A stretch of 64,000 bases of DNA from Methylobacterium gnaphalii (GCF_007992215.1 NZ_BJZV01000002.1:1-64000); one strand, 5' to 3'; shown: positions 46,088 through 54,554, counted from the stretch's first letter. Notes: generated by a model not told the origin, from the letters alone. Numbers and translations: made by a program.

Positions 46088-46742
46088 ATGGTGACGGGTA
46101 GCCGTCCTCGTCTCGTATGACGTTTGGATCGAAAAGTGCCATGGATGCGACCGCTATTTCCTTCACCGGCGCATTCCGAAGAGGCGCCCCACCGATGATT
46201 TGAATATCGAAGTGACCAGGATCAGAGCCTCGGTTTGGTACCCCAATCACCACTCTCTTATCATTTGTGTCTAGATGTAAAAGACAAAGTCGACCGAAGT
46301 ATTCTTCGTGAGATTGGTTATCTCGGTAGGTGAACCTTACCAAGTCACCTATTCGAAAAAAGGGATAAAAATTTTCGGTCGATACGAAATACCAGGCCGT
46401 TCTCTCTGATCCTACGGTACCGATCTCAATATCGAAGGGAACAGCATTATCTTCGATAGCCGCATCTTCATAGTCGAATATCGGATCTACTAGTCCGCCG
46501 TCATCGATATTGCCTCTAGAATAGACGGTAAGGACTGTAGGGGGATCGGCGATTAACTCAGCCGGCTGAACGCCTAGCGTCGCGCCCAGCCGCTCCATCC
46601 AATCCTGGGTAAGCCGCATCAACCCGCGTTCGAGCTTGGAGATCGTGACCCAATGTGCGCCGACCCGCTCTCCGAGCTCTGGCTGGCTCCAGCCGCGCCT
46701 CAGTCGTAGCTCGCTTATCCGATTTGGATTCTGCTTCTTCAT
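46086..46742 (-). CDS. CI-like repressor, HTH plus S24-like fold
   Basis: A 218-residue repressor. The N-terminal HTH_3 domain ISELRLRRGWSQPELGERVGAHWVTISKLERG is followed by a C-terminal region resembling the LexA/CI peptidase fold (TENFYPFFRIGDLVRFTYRD). In active peptidases this site reads D-S-M-x-P; here the serine position is occupied by Asn or Phe, so self-cleavage is unlikely. The gene is more AT-rich than its surroundings. It is divergent from the HTH gene at 46838, with operator dyads between. Confidence 0.85.
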   Translation of the reverse strand: MKKQNPNRISELRLRRGWSQPELGERVGAHWVTISKLERGLMRLTQDWMERLGATLGVQPAELIADPPTVLTVYSRGNIDDGGLVDPIFDYEDAAIEDNAVPFDIEIGTVGSERTAWYFVSTENFYPFFRIGDLVRFTYRDNQSHEEYFGRLCLLHLDTNDKRVVIGVPNRGSDPGHFDIQIIGGAPLRNAPVKEIAVASMALFDPNVIRDEDGYPSP

Positions 46743-46778
46743 AAAGCCTATTCAGCTTAGTCATGCGAACCACGCCAT

Positions 46779-46826
46779 GCCCATATTGGCTATGGCAGGC
46801 TTGACACCGCAACAGCCAATATGGCT
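46779..46826. promoter_or_regulatory. divergent operator region with two dyads
   Basis: GCCCATATTGGCT (46779-46791) and AGCCAATATGGCT (46814-46826) lie between the divergent repressor and HTH genes. They share the AGCCA-N3-TGGCT pattern with the pair at 46042-46087. This is the likely switch of the element. Confidence 0.68.
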
Positions 46827-46837
46827 ATGTCGGCCTT

Positions 46838-47104
46838 ATGACTCCCTTGGAATGGCGGAAAAGCCGAGAGCTTTCGCAGCGACAAGCCGCTGAGCTCGCC
46901 GGCGTCTCTGGGCGTAACCCCGCTCGGACCTGGAGCCGTTGGGAACTGGGCGAACGTCAGCCGCCCATACGTGTCGTGGCTAAGATCGAGGCCGAAAGCG
47001 CCGGTGCAGTTTCAGCGGTTGCATGGGCTTCAGTGAGAGACACATTCCTCTCGCATCTGCAGGAGCCGCCACCGATTGGTCCTTCTGTCGAGGCACGCGC
47101 ATGA
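46838..47104 (+). CDS. small HTH (Cro-like) protein
   Basis: An 88-residue protein whose first half is a helix-turn-helix (MTPLEWRKSRELSQRQAAELAGVSGRNPARTWSRWELGERQPP). It is divergent from the CI-like repressor, with an operator dyad 11 bp before its ATG. By position it is the Cro-type partner and opens the plus-strand early genes. Confidence 0.8.
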   Translation: MTPLEWRKSRELSQRQAAELAGVSGRNPARTWSRWELGERQPPIRVVAKIEAESAGAVSAVAWASVRDTFLSHLQEPPPIGPSVEARA

Positions 47105-47112
47105 TGCAGGCT

Positions 47113-47415
47113 TCACACTTCAAGCCCCATCAGCCCCACGGCCACACTGCCGAGAAGCGCGGCCGTCTCGCGGCCGCCCGGCGTCCGGCCTTGTTCGTCG
47201 AGGCGGTTCGTCAGCCGCTCGAGCACAGCGGTGCGGTCGCTGATCGGCAGTACGCCGACGAGGTCCATCATCAGGATCGCCAGCGTTTCAGCGACAGCCT
47301 TCGCGCTGACGTGTCCAACTCTCCCATCCGGTCCTGCCGACCACCCAAGCCCGCCAAGACTACGGCGGCCGGCAGATCCCGTGACGTCGTCCCTGTCCTT
47401 CTCACTCACCTCCAT
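47113..47415 (-). CDS. hypothetical protein
   Basis: A 100-residue minus-strand frame. Its second half (KAVAETLAILMMDLVGVLPISDRTAVLERLTNRLDEQGR) looks like a genuine amphipathic helical protein and has better composition than the overlapping plus frame at 47023-47520. It would be the only minus gene in this early block. No function known. Confidence 0.45.
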   Translation of the reverse strand: MEVSEKDRDDVTGSAGRRSLGGLGWSAGPDGRVGHVSAKAVAETLAILMMDLVGVLPISDRTAVLERLTNRLDEQGRTPGGRETAALLGSVAVGLMGLEV

Positions 47416-47516
47416 CTCTCGGCTCCCGTGCTTCGGTCGGTTTCATCCCACCACAGGAGCCACCCGAGATGTTGGGAAGGTCACCCGCGAGCGCGGGTAA
47501 ATCACCCGAGGCTGTC

Positions 47517-47888
47517 ATGACGACTGCGACTGCCGAGGCCCGATCTCTCGTCGAGATGATCGCGGGCCCGCTTCGGCTTGGTGAGAACGTGAAAGGCGCT
47601 CTGTCGCGCGTCTCGCGTGCAACCGGCCTGCCCGATCGCCGCATCCGCGGGATCTGGCACCAGGAAGCGCGATCGATCCGGTCCGAAGAGATGGACCGCC
47701 TGAGACAAGCCGCGCGCGACGCTCGCGCCATGGAGCAAGCCCGCGATGAATTTCGAGCCGTCACAGCCCTCATCGCCGCCTGCGACACGACCGCTGGCGT
47801 TTGGAGTGCGGACGGGTGTCGCGAAGCGGATCCTCCGATGGGCTCGCGGGCTAGCGCTCTGGATCGCCCCTTGGCTGCAGGAGCCTGA
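47517..47888 (+). CDS. hypothetical DNA-binding-like protein
   Basis: About 123 residues from ATG 47517, chosen for the GAGG five bases upstream. The helical core RSLVEMIAGPLRLGENVKGALSRVSRATGLPDRRIRGIWHQEAR has the look of a winged or HTH domain common in Rhizobiales phage early regions. It is followed by a helical EEMDRLRQAARDARAMEQARDEF segment. The final 35 residues are low-information. Confidence 0.58.
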   Translation: MTTATAEARSLVEMIAGPLRLGENVKGALSRVSRATGLPDRRIRGIWHQEARSIRSEEMDRLRQAARDARAMEQARDEFRAVTALIAACDTTAGVWSADGCREADPPMGSRASALDRPLAAGA

Positions 47889-47958
47889 TCAGCCGCGCTG
47901 AACCGGTCCCCGAAACGAGAACCGCCGCCCCGGGTGCAGCCGGAAGCGGCGGAGAAAG

Positions 47959-48495
47959 ATGCGCTCGATGCGAACCCAACGCGGTACAGATCATAGCCGA
48001 AGCCACCAGGTGTCGCCAGCGGGCGGCGTTTTCGCTGGGTATGGCCCCTGCCGGGTCGAGACGTCGATTTCGCAAGCACGTCTGCAGCAGCTCGCGCGCA
48101 CCGGCGCTCCCCATCTGCGTCCGATCTACGGTGCCATGGCGAATGGTCTGGTCGGCTTCCTGCTCGTCGCCCAGAATGCTGGTCGCTTCGACGCCATCAA
48201 GGGCCGCCCGTTCGTCGCCCTCCTCGCGGACGACACCGATCGTGCACTCGGACCGGCCGGCTTCCATCGCAAGTCCGTTCGGCGAATGGCGGCGCAGGTC
48301 TCCTCGATCGCGATCATCGCGTCCGACATCGTGCACGAGGCGTACGTCACCGCGGCCGCCGGCGCGGCGCTCGGTTTCAACATGCTGATCGTCGAAACGC
48401 GTCCCGAGCATGAGGGCGCGTGGATGGAGCTGCTGAGAGAGGCCGCCCCGCAGGCATCGACCCTCCTGTGCACGCCGATCGAGGGAACCGCATGA
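47959..48495 (+). CDS. hypothetical protein coupled to primase gene
   Basis: A 178-residue protein (ATG 47959 or 47968) without a recognised domain. The central part (GRPFVALLADDTDRALGPAGF) resembles an alternating beta/alpha fold. Its stop overlaps the ATG of the primase-helicase gene (ATGA), which suggests a replication-related role by position only. Confidence 0.65.
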   Translation: MRSMRTQRGTDHSRSHQVSPAGGVFAGYGPCRVETSISQARLQQLARTGAPHLRPIYGAMANGLVGFLLVAQNAGRFDAIKGRPFVALLADDTDRALGPAGFHRKSVRRMAAQVSSIAIIASDIVHEAYVTAAAGAALGFNMLIVETRPEHEGAWMELLREAAPQASTLLCTPIEGTA

Positions 48496-49943
48496 CGGCG
48501 GCGGTCACACTCCTCTCTCAGGCCAAGAAGTCGAAGAAGAAGGCGCGCAGGCCCGAGGACGTCGACATCGACGCCGGCGGCTACAGCCTCGACCTGATGA
48601 ACGACGAGTTCGCCTTCCTGCTCGTCGGTTCGAAGGCGGTTATCATTCGCGAGAAGGCGGACGCGCCGGTCAATCAGCGCATCCGCTTCCTCACACTCGA
48701 GGCCTTCCGGCAGTGGTCGCTGAACCTCTTCACCGAGGCCTGGGATCCCGAGGCCAAGGACGTGAAAAAGATGTCCTGGGCCAAGCGCTGGCTCGGCGAT
48801 CGCCAGCGCCGGCAGTACGACGGCGTCGAGTTCCATCCGGATCGGAACCCGGATCCGAGCCAGGCCGGCGGCACGCCGGGCTATTACAATCTCTGGCGCG
48901 GCTGGAGCTGCGCGCCGAAGCGTGGCGGCTCGTACGCGACCTTCCGCGACCACCTGCTGAACAACGTCTGCAATGGGGACGAGCAGCTCTACCTCTGGGT
49001 CTTCGCGTGGTTCGCACACATCCTGCAATGGCCACGCGAGCGTATCGGCAATTCGATCATCCTCCGCGGCGGCGAGGGCTCGGGCAAGACCAAGATCGGC
49101 GAAGTCTTCGGCTCGCTGATCCCGAGCCACTACTTCCTGATCGACTCGCCGCGCTACCTGACCGGCCAATTCAACGCCCACATGGCCTCCTGCCTCCTCC
49201 TTCAGGCAGACGAGGCGGTCTGGACGGGGGACAAAACGGCCGAGGGTCGCCTCAAGGGCTTGATCACAGCCGGCGAGCAGATGATCGAATCGAAGGGCGT
49301 CGATCCGATCAGCCTACGAAACTATGTCCGCGTGCTGATGACCTCGAACGAGGACTTCGTGGTGCCCGTCGGCAAGGACGGCCGGCGCTACTGCGTCCTC
49401 GACGTCAATCCGCGCGTTGCCCAGAACAGTGCCTACTTCGCTGAGATGGATGCCGAGCTGCGCAACGGCGGCCGCGAGGCCCTGCTGCACGACCTTCTGA
49501 CGTTCGACCTATCACGGGTCGACATTCGACATGTGCCTCGCACCGACGCGTTGCTCGAGCAGAAAATCCATTCGCTGCGCGACGTCGACGCCTGGTGGCT
49601 CGATCGGCTGATGTCCGGCTCGCCGACCAGCAAGCTCGATCACTGGCCGCACGAGATCGGCGTCGACGAGATGCGCGACGATTACTTCGCGGCCTCCGAG
49701 CGACGAGGATTGAAGAACAAGAGCTCGGAGATTGTTTTCGGGAAGAAGCTTAACAAGCTAGTCCCGGTCCTCAATCGGATCCGTCGCTACGAAGATATAG
49801 ATGTCGGTCGACGGCGCGTGTGGTTCTACGCGTTGCCCAGCCTGTTGGACTGTCGCACAGCCTTCGAAAAGGCGGTCGGGCAGAAGGTCCTCTGGGGTGA
49901 CGACGAGGATTCGCCTGTGGACGATCCCGGCCATGTCGATTGA
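48492..49943 (+). CDS. D5/DUF5906-type primase-helicase
   Basis: A 483-residue superfamily 3-like helicase. Walker A is IILRGGEGSGKTKIGEVFGS, Walker B is around LLLQADEAVW, and sensor/motif C is RVLMTSNEDFVVPV; the arginine finger region is DGRRYCVLDVNP. This matches the phage/plasmid DUF5906 primase C-terminal family that unwinds the element's origin. No separate primase catalytic domain is visible in the N-terminal 170 residues. The iteron cluster starts 4 bp after the stop, as expected for a self-contained replicon. Confidence 0.88.
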   Translation: MTAAVTLLSQAKKSKKKARRPEDVDIDAGGYSLDLMNDEFAFLLVGSKAVIIREKADAPVNQRIRFLTLEAFRQWSLNLFTEAWDPEAKDVKKMSWAKRWLGDRQRRQYDGVEFHPDRNPDPSQAGGTPGYYNLWRGWSCAPKRGGSYATFRDHLLNNVCNGDEQLYLWVFAWFAHILQWPRERIGNSIILRGGEGSGKTKIGEVFGSLIPSHYFLIDSPRYLTGQFNAHMASCLLLQADEAVWTGDKTAEGRLKGLITAGEQMIESKGVDPISLRNYVRVLMTSNEDFVVPVGKDGRRYCVLDVNPRVAQNSAYFAEMDAELRNGGREALLHDLLTFDLSRVDIRHVPRTDALLEQKIHSLRDVDAWWLDRLMSGSPTSKLDHWPHEIGVDEMRDDYFAASERRGLKNKSSEIVFGKKLNKLVPVLNRIRRYEDIDVGRRRVWFYALPSLLDCRTAFEKAVGQKVLWGDDEDSPVDDPGHVD

Positions 49944-49946
49944 GGT

Positions 49947-50229
49947 GTCCTAAGTGTCCTATGACAAGTTCCACTTAGGACCGCCGTAAATCTATGAAAT
50001 TACAGACGATGTCCTAAGTGTCCTAAGTGTCCTATGTTTTCCCTCGCGTACGCGCGTGCGTGAAATGAGGATGAGGCCGCTTGCTAAGCCCTCTGCTACC
50101 TGCCGCCGATTTTCTGCAAATGGTCGCACTTCAACTTTCAATAGGACACTTAGGACACTTGGGACATCGTCAATGAAATCAAGCATTTAGAGCTGTCCTA
50201 AGTTGGACTCGAATTAGGACACCTAGGAC
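49947..50229. repeat. iteron cluster, probable replication origin of the element
   Basis: The 9-mer GTCCTAAGT and close variants occur about ten times in both orientations. Forward copies: 49947, 49956 (variant), 50011, 50020, 50029 (variant), 50195. Reverse copies: 49973, 50148, 50157 (ACTTGGGAC), 50221 (ACCTAGGAC), plus partial ones. Several are head-to-tail with exact 9-bp spacing. The stretch between the two groups is locally AT-richer. Its position after the helicase gene fits an origin with initiator sites. Confidence 0.78.
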
Positions 50230-50350
50230 ATGGTGTTCAAGATATCCCCCTGTCTTCTCACACCGGCACAATATCCATTGACAATGACGCAGGTAGCGTC
50301 GGACCGCTGATCTGCAGACTGGCGACACGAAGATCTCCAGGTGCATCACC

Positions 50351-51376
50351 TTGGGGGTTTCATCCTTGATCGCCTCGACTTCGATCTCTCAACACAGAGG
50401 CTATGCTCGACCAGGCGCGCACCACGCAGCCGGCGTGCGCCAAGTCCGGACCCACGCGGCGCCAGCGTCCAGACGGAAGCCCGGCCTTTCGACGAAGCGG
50501 CCGCTCGACATTGAGGACGTGCTGAGCTGGGCCTTCCGCCACGAGCTGACGAAGCGCCGTGACGACGACCGGGGCCCGCGCCTCGGCTTCTCACCCGTAT
50601 CGCCGATGTTCCGGCATGCCGACCTCGGCGTACGCGTGGAGAACTTCAGCCGCGAGCCCGGCATGCCGGCGGCGATGGGCGAGCCGCATCCGGACGCGCT
50701 GATCGTCGAGGCGGCCGTGCTCGAGCTCGCGCGCTTCGCCGAGCATCGCTTCGAAGGCGATCTCGGCCTCCTGACCAATCTCCCACCGGGCCAGAACGAA
50801 CACGCGGCGATCGGCCGGGCGATGTCGCAGCTGGCCGCCACCGTTCAGATTCAGGCGAGGCTCAGCGCCCGGCCGACCTTCGTCAACTCGCCCCTCCCCG
50901 CCGCGGTCGTCGGCAAGACCGGCAAGCCGATCATCTGCATGCTCCGGACGGAGATGCGCGCCGACGCGGCCGGGATCCTGCGACCGCACCTGGTCGAGGA
51001 GCGCTGCGGCGCCGTCGGCGCGAACCGGTACCCGAACGGCGCCTATTGCTGCATCGACTGGGATAACCCGCAGACCATCCTGCTCGAGCGGGCGACCTAC
51101 GCGGCTTGGTGGGCGGCCCTCGACCTGCTGGCGCACGAGCTGAAGGGCAAGCTTGAGACGATCGCGGTGTTGCCGCCGGCGGCCGCCCAGCGGCCTTGGG
51201 CGGGTAACGTCGACGGCAGCAAGCCTCGGCGCATCCTGGAGCGCCTGGCGAGCCCTCCTCCGGTGGTGCACGAAGGATCTGCACAGCGGGCGCGCAGGGC
51301 CCCTGCCAAGCGGGGTGCACCGGTCAGCACCCGGCGATCGGTGCCGCCGCCCGCGGTCGAACTCGAGACCGCCTAG
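50351..51376 (+). CDS. hypothetical phage-type protein
   Basis: Up to 341 residues. The start is unclear: TTG 50351 gives the longest frame, and GTG 50435 is an alternative. The well-ordered part begins RPLDIEDVLSWAFRHELTKRR and continues through NRYPNGAYCCIDWDNPQTILLERATYAAWWAALDLLAHEL. No family is recognised. The C-terminus is basic and low-complexity. It may relate to replication or packaging, but there is no evidence for either. An intrinsic terminator follows at 51439. Confidence 0.7.
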   Translation: MGVSSLIASTSISQHRGYARPGAHHAAGVRQVRTHAAPASRRKPGLSTKRPLDIEDVLSWAFRHELTKRRDDDRGPRLGFSPVSPMFRHADLGVRVENFSREPGMPAAMGEPHPDALIVEAAVLELARFAEHRFEGDLGLLTNLPPGQNEHAAIGRAMSQLAATVQIQARLSARPTFVNSPLPAAVVGKTGKPIICMLRTEMRADAAGILRPHLVEERCGAVGANRYPNGAYCCIDWDNPQTILLERATYAAWWAALDLLAHELKGKLETIAVLPPAAAQRPWAGNVDGSKPRRILERLASPPPVVHEGSAQRARRAPAKRGAPVSTRRSVPPPAVELETA

Positions 51377-51438
51377 CCGTCCGCTTGATAGCGGAAAACG
51401 GCTTGCGTATACCTCAATGCGGACCACAAGGTCTCTGA

Positions 51439-51469
51439 AGCCCCGCTGGCGATCGCCGCGGGGCTTTTT
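51439..51469 (+). terminator. Rho-independent terminator
   Basis: The stem AGCCCCGC (51439-51446) pairs with GCGGGGCT (51458-51465), followed by a run of T. It closes the replication block of the element. Confidence 0.85.
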
Positions 51470-51726
51470 CGTAACGCAGGCACGTCGCCGCCCGGTTGGC
51501 ACGGGCTCGACGAAGACGCGACAAGCGCACGCCTGCCATCACCGCCCGCAGATCCCAGCCACCAGGCCCCTCCTTCGAGGGTGGATCACCCGCGCCTCGA
51601 GCGCCGCGGCGGCAACTTCCCTCCCGACGACATGTCGACCTGACGAGCGCCCCGCTCTGGCGGACACCGGCTGCGGGGCGTTCGTGTTTCTGCGCCCTCT
51701 TTCACGCGCCGGCCGCTGTATGATTG

Positions 51727-51752
51727 CTTCCGATAATGTTCCTTGTCGGAAG
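51727..51752. repeat. dif-like palindrome
   Basis: The 10-bp arms CTTCCGATAA (51727-51736) and TTGTCGGAAG (51743-51752) are complementary except at one position and enclose the 6-bp spacer TGTTCC. This layout, with arms ending ATAA and starting TTRT around a 6-bp TGTNNN spacer, resembles XerC/XerD or other tyrosine-recombinase crossover sites. It could instead be a regulator site. Confidence 0.5.
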
Positions 51753-52138
51753 TAAACCGAGCAGGCTTGTCTGCCGCATAACGCGCGATCGGTAGCGATT
51801 AGACCGCACGCGCCAGTGCTCCTCAGACGAAATTTCGATCCGCGCCTGGCCGGTTGGTTGCCTGGAGGGTGCGGCTAGGCTGCCCGAAGCCGGACCCCGG
51901 CTGCGGGTGCGTCGGCCGAGGGCGTGCATGCGCGCCTCATCCGGCTCGGGCAGCCGCCCCTTTACCGATTCGGACTTCCGGCACTCCATGCCGGCACGGG
52001 ATAGCGCGAGGCGCTTCGTGACGGGGCAAGCGGCCCCCTCGAACACCGGAAAGCACGGCTCCCTGCCTCGCGCCGACCTTCGGGTCGCGGAGGGTCAAGC
52101 TATGCGCGGGCCGCATTCTTCAGATCCATCGAGGCTAC

Positions 52139-52933
52139 ATGCACCCGACAGTCTTCCGCGTCGATCGGCCGGCCGCGCCACTGCCGACGAACATCCAGAA
52201 TGATCACGACCTGACCCGGTGGCGCGAGGAACACGCCGCCGCTCAGACCGCCGCGTCACGTCTTGCGACCGACCGGACACGCATGCTGGCCAGCGCCAGC
52301 GTTGAATCCATCACAAAGAAGGATGCGGAGATTGGCGCCGCTCGTATTCGCGTCGAGCGAGCCGCCGCCGTGATCGAAGCAGCCGAGCGCAAGATTTCGG
52401 ACGCTGCGGCACGTGAGGCCGCAAAGGAGCCGGAGCGCCTACGCCGCTATGCTGCAGGCAAAAAGGCCGCAGCGGAAGCCGAGCGCTTGATGCGCGACGA
52501 GTACGGCCCGATGGCCGGCAAGGTGGCTGCGATCATGAGGCGGCTCGCGGAGCTGCGAGCGATCGTCAGCCTCGCCAACGCCGACTTGCCAGCCACTGGC
52601 GAGCAGCTGAACCCGGATGCCTTCCGCGGGCGGCCAGCGGAGGCCAGCCGCTACGAGATGCGTCCGCATGTCGTGACGGTCGAGGAGGATGGCACGGTGG
52701 TGCACTCGGTGATCCGCGCCGAGAGTGACCGCGATCGCGGCGGCGATCGGGACGACGGCGGCCCAGCGATGCATGTCAGTGGCCACGGCGCTGGGCTGCG
52801 TCAGGAGATCCGCCAGCGCCAAGTCTACATCGCAGGTTCTGCCGGCATCGACGTGCCACCCCTCGACAAGTCGGTAACGCTGCCAGGCCTCGCCTGGGAC
52901 GATGCTCCCTTCTGGCCGCCGGCCGCACGCTGA
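52139..52933 (+). CDS. hypothetical coiled-coil protein
   Basis: A 264-residue protein. Residues about 20-140 are Ala/Arg/Glu-rich and strongly helical (AAAVIEAAERKISDAAAREAAKEPERLRRYAAGKKAAAEAERLM), a likely coiled coil. The rest is polar with no recognised domain. It opens the late-type block and is followed within 40 bp by another hypothetical gene. Confidence 0.7.
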   Translation: MHPTVFRVDRPAAPLPTNIQNDHDLTRWREEHAAAQTAASRLATDRTRMLASASVESITKKDAEIGAARIRVERAAAVIEAAERKISDAAAREAAKEPERLRRYAAGKKAAAEAERLMRDEYGPMAGKVAAIMRRLAELRAIVSLANADLPATGEQLNPDAFRGRPAEASRYEMRPHVVTVEEDGTVVHSVIRAESDRDRGGDRDDGGPAMHVSGHGAGLRQEIRQRQVYIAGSAGIDVPPLDKSVTLPGLAWDDAPFWPPAAR

Positions 52934-52969
52934 ACATTCGATCTCGTTTGTACCTGCAGGAGTACGACT

Positions 52970-53485
52970 ATGCCGAACCGTAATCACCCTTCCGCAACCA
53001 GCCGCCAAGCGATGGCCGCTGCAGAGGAAGCTCGGGCTCTTTTGAAGCGAGCTGGCAAGAGCCGCGACGACGCGAATCCGGAAGATCAGAGTGAGGCTGA
53101 CAACACCGCCCAAACGCTGGAAGAGCCTGCGACCGATGCGGGCAGCGACGACGATATGGGCGAGATCCTGGTCGAAGCCGGGGACGACGAAGAGGATGAC
53201 GATACCGCTCGCTCGGGCCGTGGGTCACGCAAGGCCACGGTACGCGCTGCCGTCGAGGCGGACCGGGTCCGATCTTCGACGATCATGGAGCTCGCCCGCG
53301 CCGCTGGCCTATCGAACTTCGGCCGACGTCATGTCGATTATGGTACGTCGGTCCGCGAGTTCAGGAGGGCACTGCGGGAGCGGCAGGGCAAGCCTGGTGC
53401 GCGCAAACTCCACGATCAGCCGAGCTTCTCCAAGGAGGTGTCTCGTGGGGCAAAGGAAGCGCAGCGTGCGCTCGGCCGGCGCTGA
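52970..53485 (+). CDS. hypothetical acidic protein with phage protease-like C-terminal helix
   Basis: A 171-residue protein with an AGGAG ribosome site. The middle is strongly acidic (DAGSDDDMGEILVEAGDDEEDDD). The C-terminal part (AVEADRVRSSTIMELARAAGL, then GTSVREFRRALRERQ) resembles the short helical tail that follows the protease domain in many phage S49/ClpP-type head maturation proteases. No protease domain is present here. It may be a remnant, a scaffold or a helper-interaction protein. Confidence 0.65.
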   Translation: MPNRNHPSATSRQAMAAAEEARALLKRAGKSRDDANPEDQSEADNTAQTLEEPATDAGSDDDMGEILVEAGDDEEDDDTARSGRGSRKATVRAAVEADRVRSSTIMELARAAGLSNFGRRHVDYGTSVREFRRALRERQGKPGARKLHDQPSFSKEVSRGAKEAQRALGRR

Positions 53486-53582
53486 CACAACCGATTTCCG
53501 TTGACGGAATAGAGACCGGGATCGGCGGGCGGGAGACCGCCGAGCCTAGAGGGTCGTCTGCGTCCCTGCATCGAGGTGGAGA

Positions 53583-53828
53583 ATGACCCAAGACACCTTC
53601 AAGCTTGAGGAACTCGACGAGCTCGACCAGAAGCTCGCGATAGGCATCCTCTATTCAGCGTCGCCGTTCGATCGCCCAGCGGGTTCGATGCCACCTGCAG
53701 AGGTGCGCGATATCCTGAAGCGGACGGATCGGCTGATGCCGCACCTGAAGCGCCTCTGGCCGTCCGTTGAAGCGGCGCAGCAAGCCAATCGCGAGCGCAT
53801 GCTTGAGCTGTTCGGTGACGCGCTCTGA
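53583..53828 (+). CDS. small hypothetical protein
   Basis: An 81-residue protein (MTQDTFKLEELDELDQKLAIGILYSA) with a good GGTGGAG ribosome site and helical character throughout. No family is recognised. It lies between the acidic protein and the tail module. Confidence 0.65.
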   Translation: MTQDTFKLEELDELDQKLAIGILYSASPFDRPAGSMPPAEVRDILKRTDRLMPHLKRLWPSVEAAQQANRERMLELFGDAL

Positions 53829-54230
53829 ATTCCAGGGTCCTTCCCAGGGGGGTGGCCGCCCAAGGGGAATTCGGACCGCACGGGTTCACCCTCTGAGAAT
53901 TTTTCGAACCGGGGTTGTTGTTTATGACCGGCCCCCACTTTCGCCGGCCGAGCATCGCCGGCGCTGAGCGTAAGAGCCTCTAACAAATAGACTTCGTCGA
54001 ACGGAGCGATATCGCCGGCGCCGATCGAAAACTCTCGTCAGAAGTAAAATCTGCCTCGCTGTGTGTCGCTAAACCGGCCCGGCATCTGCGCGGAGCTGCG
54101 GCTGCCTGACGGCCGTCGACCAGCATCTTTCACCGATCGCGGCCTACCGGCCGCCCCCTAATCCGGGCCGTTGTACGGCTCCGGAAATGCACCCCTGTGC
54201 CCTTGCAGGGCACCTCATAGGAGACCTCCC
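53829..54230. other. intergenic stretch before the tail genes
   Basis: About 400 bp without a supported gene. A perfect hairpin (GTGCCCT, loop TGC, AGGGCAC at 54197-54213) lies directly before the ribosome site of the tail chaperone gene and could affect its translation or RNA processing. This is the place where tail sheath and tube genes would stand in a complete phage; none is present. Confidence 0.5.
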
Positions 54231-54554
54231 GTGGCCGATCCTATCAATGCCAGCATCCCCGACTGCCTCAAGGCTATGCAGGCGCCCCAGATCACGAAGT
54301 GGCCGTACGAATTCCCTCTCTCGAGGCCGATCGACGATGGGCAGGAGACGACAGCCGTTCTCATCCTTCAAGAGCCGACCGCGAAGGAGGTATTCCGGTT
54401 TGGTCTGCTCACTGGCCTTGCCGAGGACCAGGTGCGCGGGCTTGTCGGCCAGCTCGCCGGCATCGCGCCTCCCCTGCTCGACAAGATTGCGGGCGCCGAC
54501 ATCATCGCGCTCTCGGTCCGCCTGAACCGTTTTTTCAGCCAGGCGGCGGCCTGA
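54231..54554 (+). CDS. phage tail assembly chaperone (Mu gp41/gpE-like)
   Basis: A 107-residue protein starting at GTG 54231 with GGAG upstream. KWPYEFPLSRPIDDGQETTAVLILQEPTAKEVF is the signature of the tail-assembly chaperone family found in P2- and Mu-like myophages. The family is known to make a longer form by frameshifting. Here the heptamer T-TTT-TTC at 54530-54536 sits in frame near the end, and the -1 frame stays open to 54718. The tape-measure gene follows, as expected for this family. Confidence 0.85.
   Translation: MADPINASIPDCLKAMQAPQITKWPYEFPLSRPIDDGQETTAVLILQEPTAKEVFRFGLLTGLAEDQVRGLVGQLAGIAPPLLDKIAGADIIALSVRLNRFFSQAAA

Larger units (their letters stand above)
51377..52138. other. 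gene-poor stretch with terminator and dif-like site
   Basis: About 760 bp without a convincing gene. It contains an intrinsic terminator (51439-51469), a second GC hairpin (51648-51680) with a weak T-rich tail, and the dif-like palindrome at 51727-51752. A frame ending with PRLERRGGNFPPDDMST at 51643 looks protein-like but has no plausible start; it may be a gene remnant. Confidence 0.5.

Noticed and set aside
47023..47520. 165-residue plus-strand frame in the early region of the element
   Set aside because: His/Arg/Pro-rich without motifs. The minus frame at 47113-47415 has better protein character, and the HTH gene overlaps its start.
49947..50229. CRISPR array
   Set aside because: The repeats are 9 bp, occur in both orientations and lack uniform spacers. 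No cas genes are present. Iterons explain them better.
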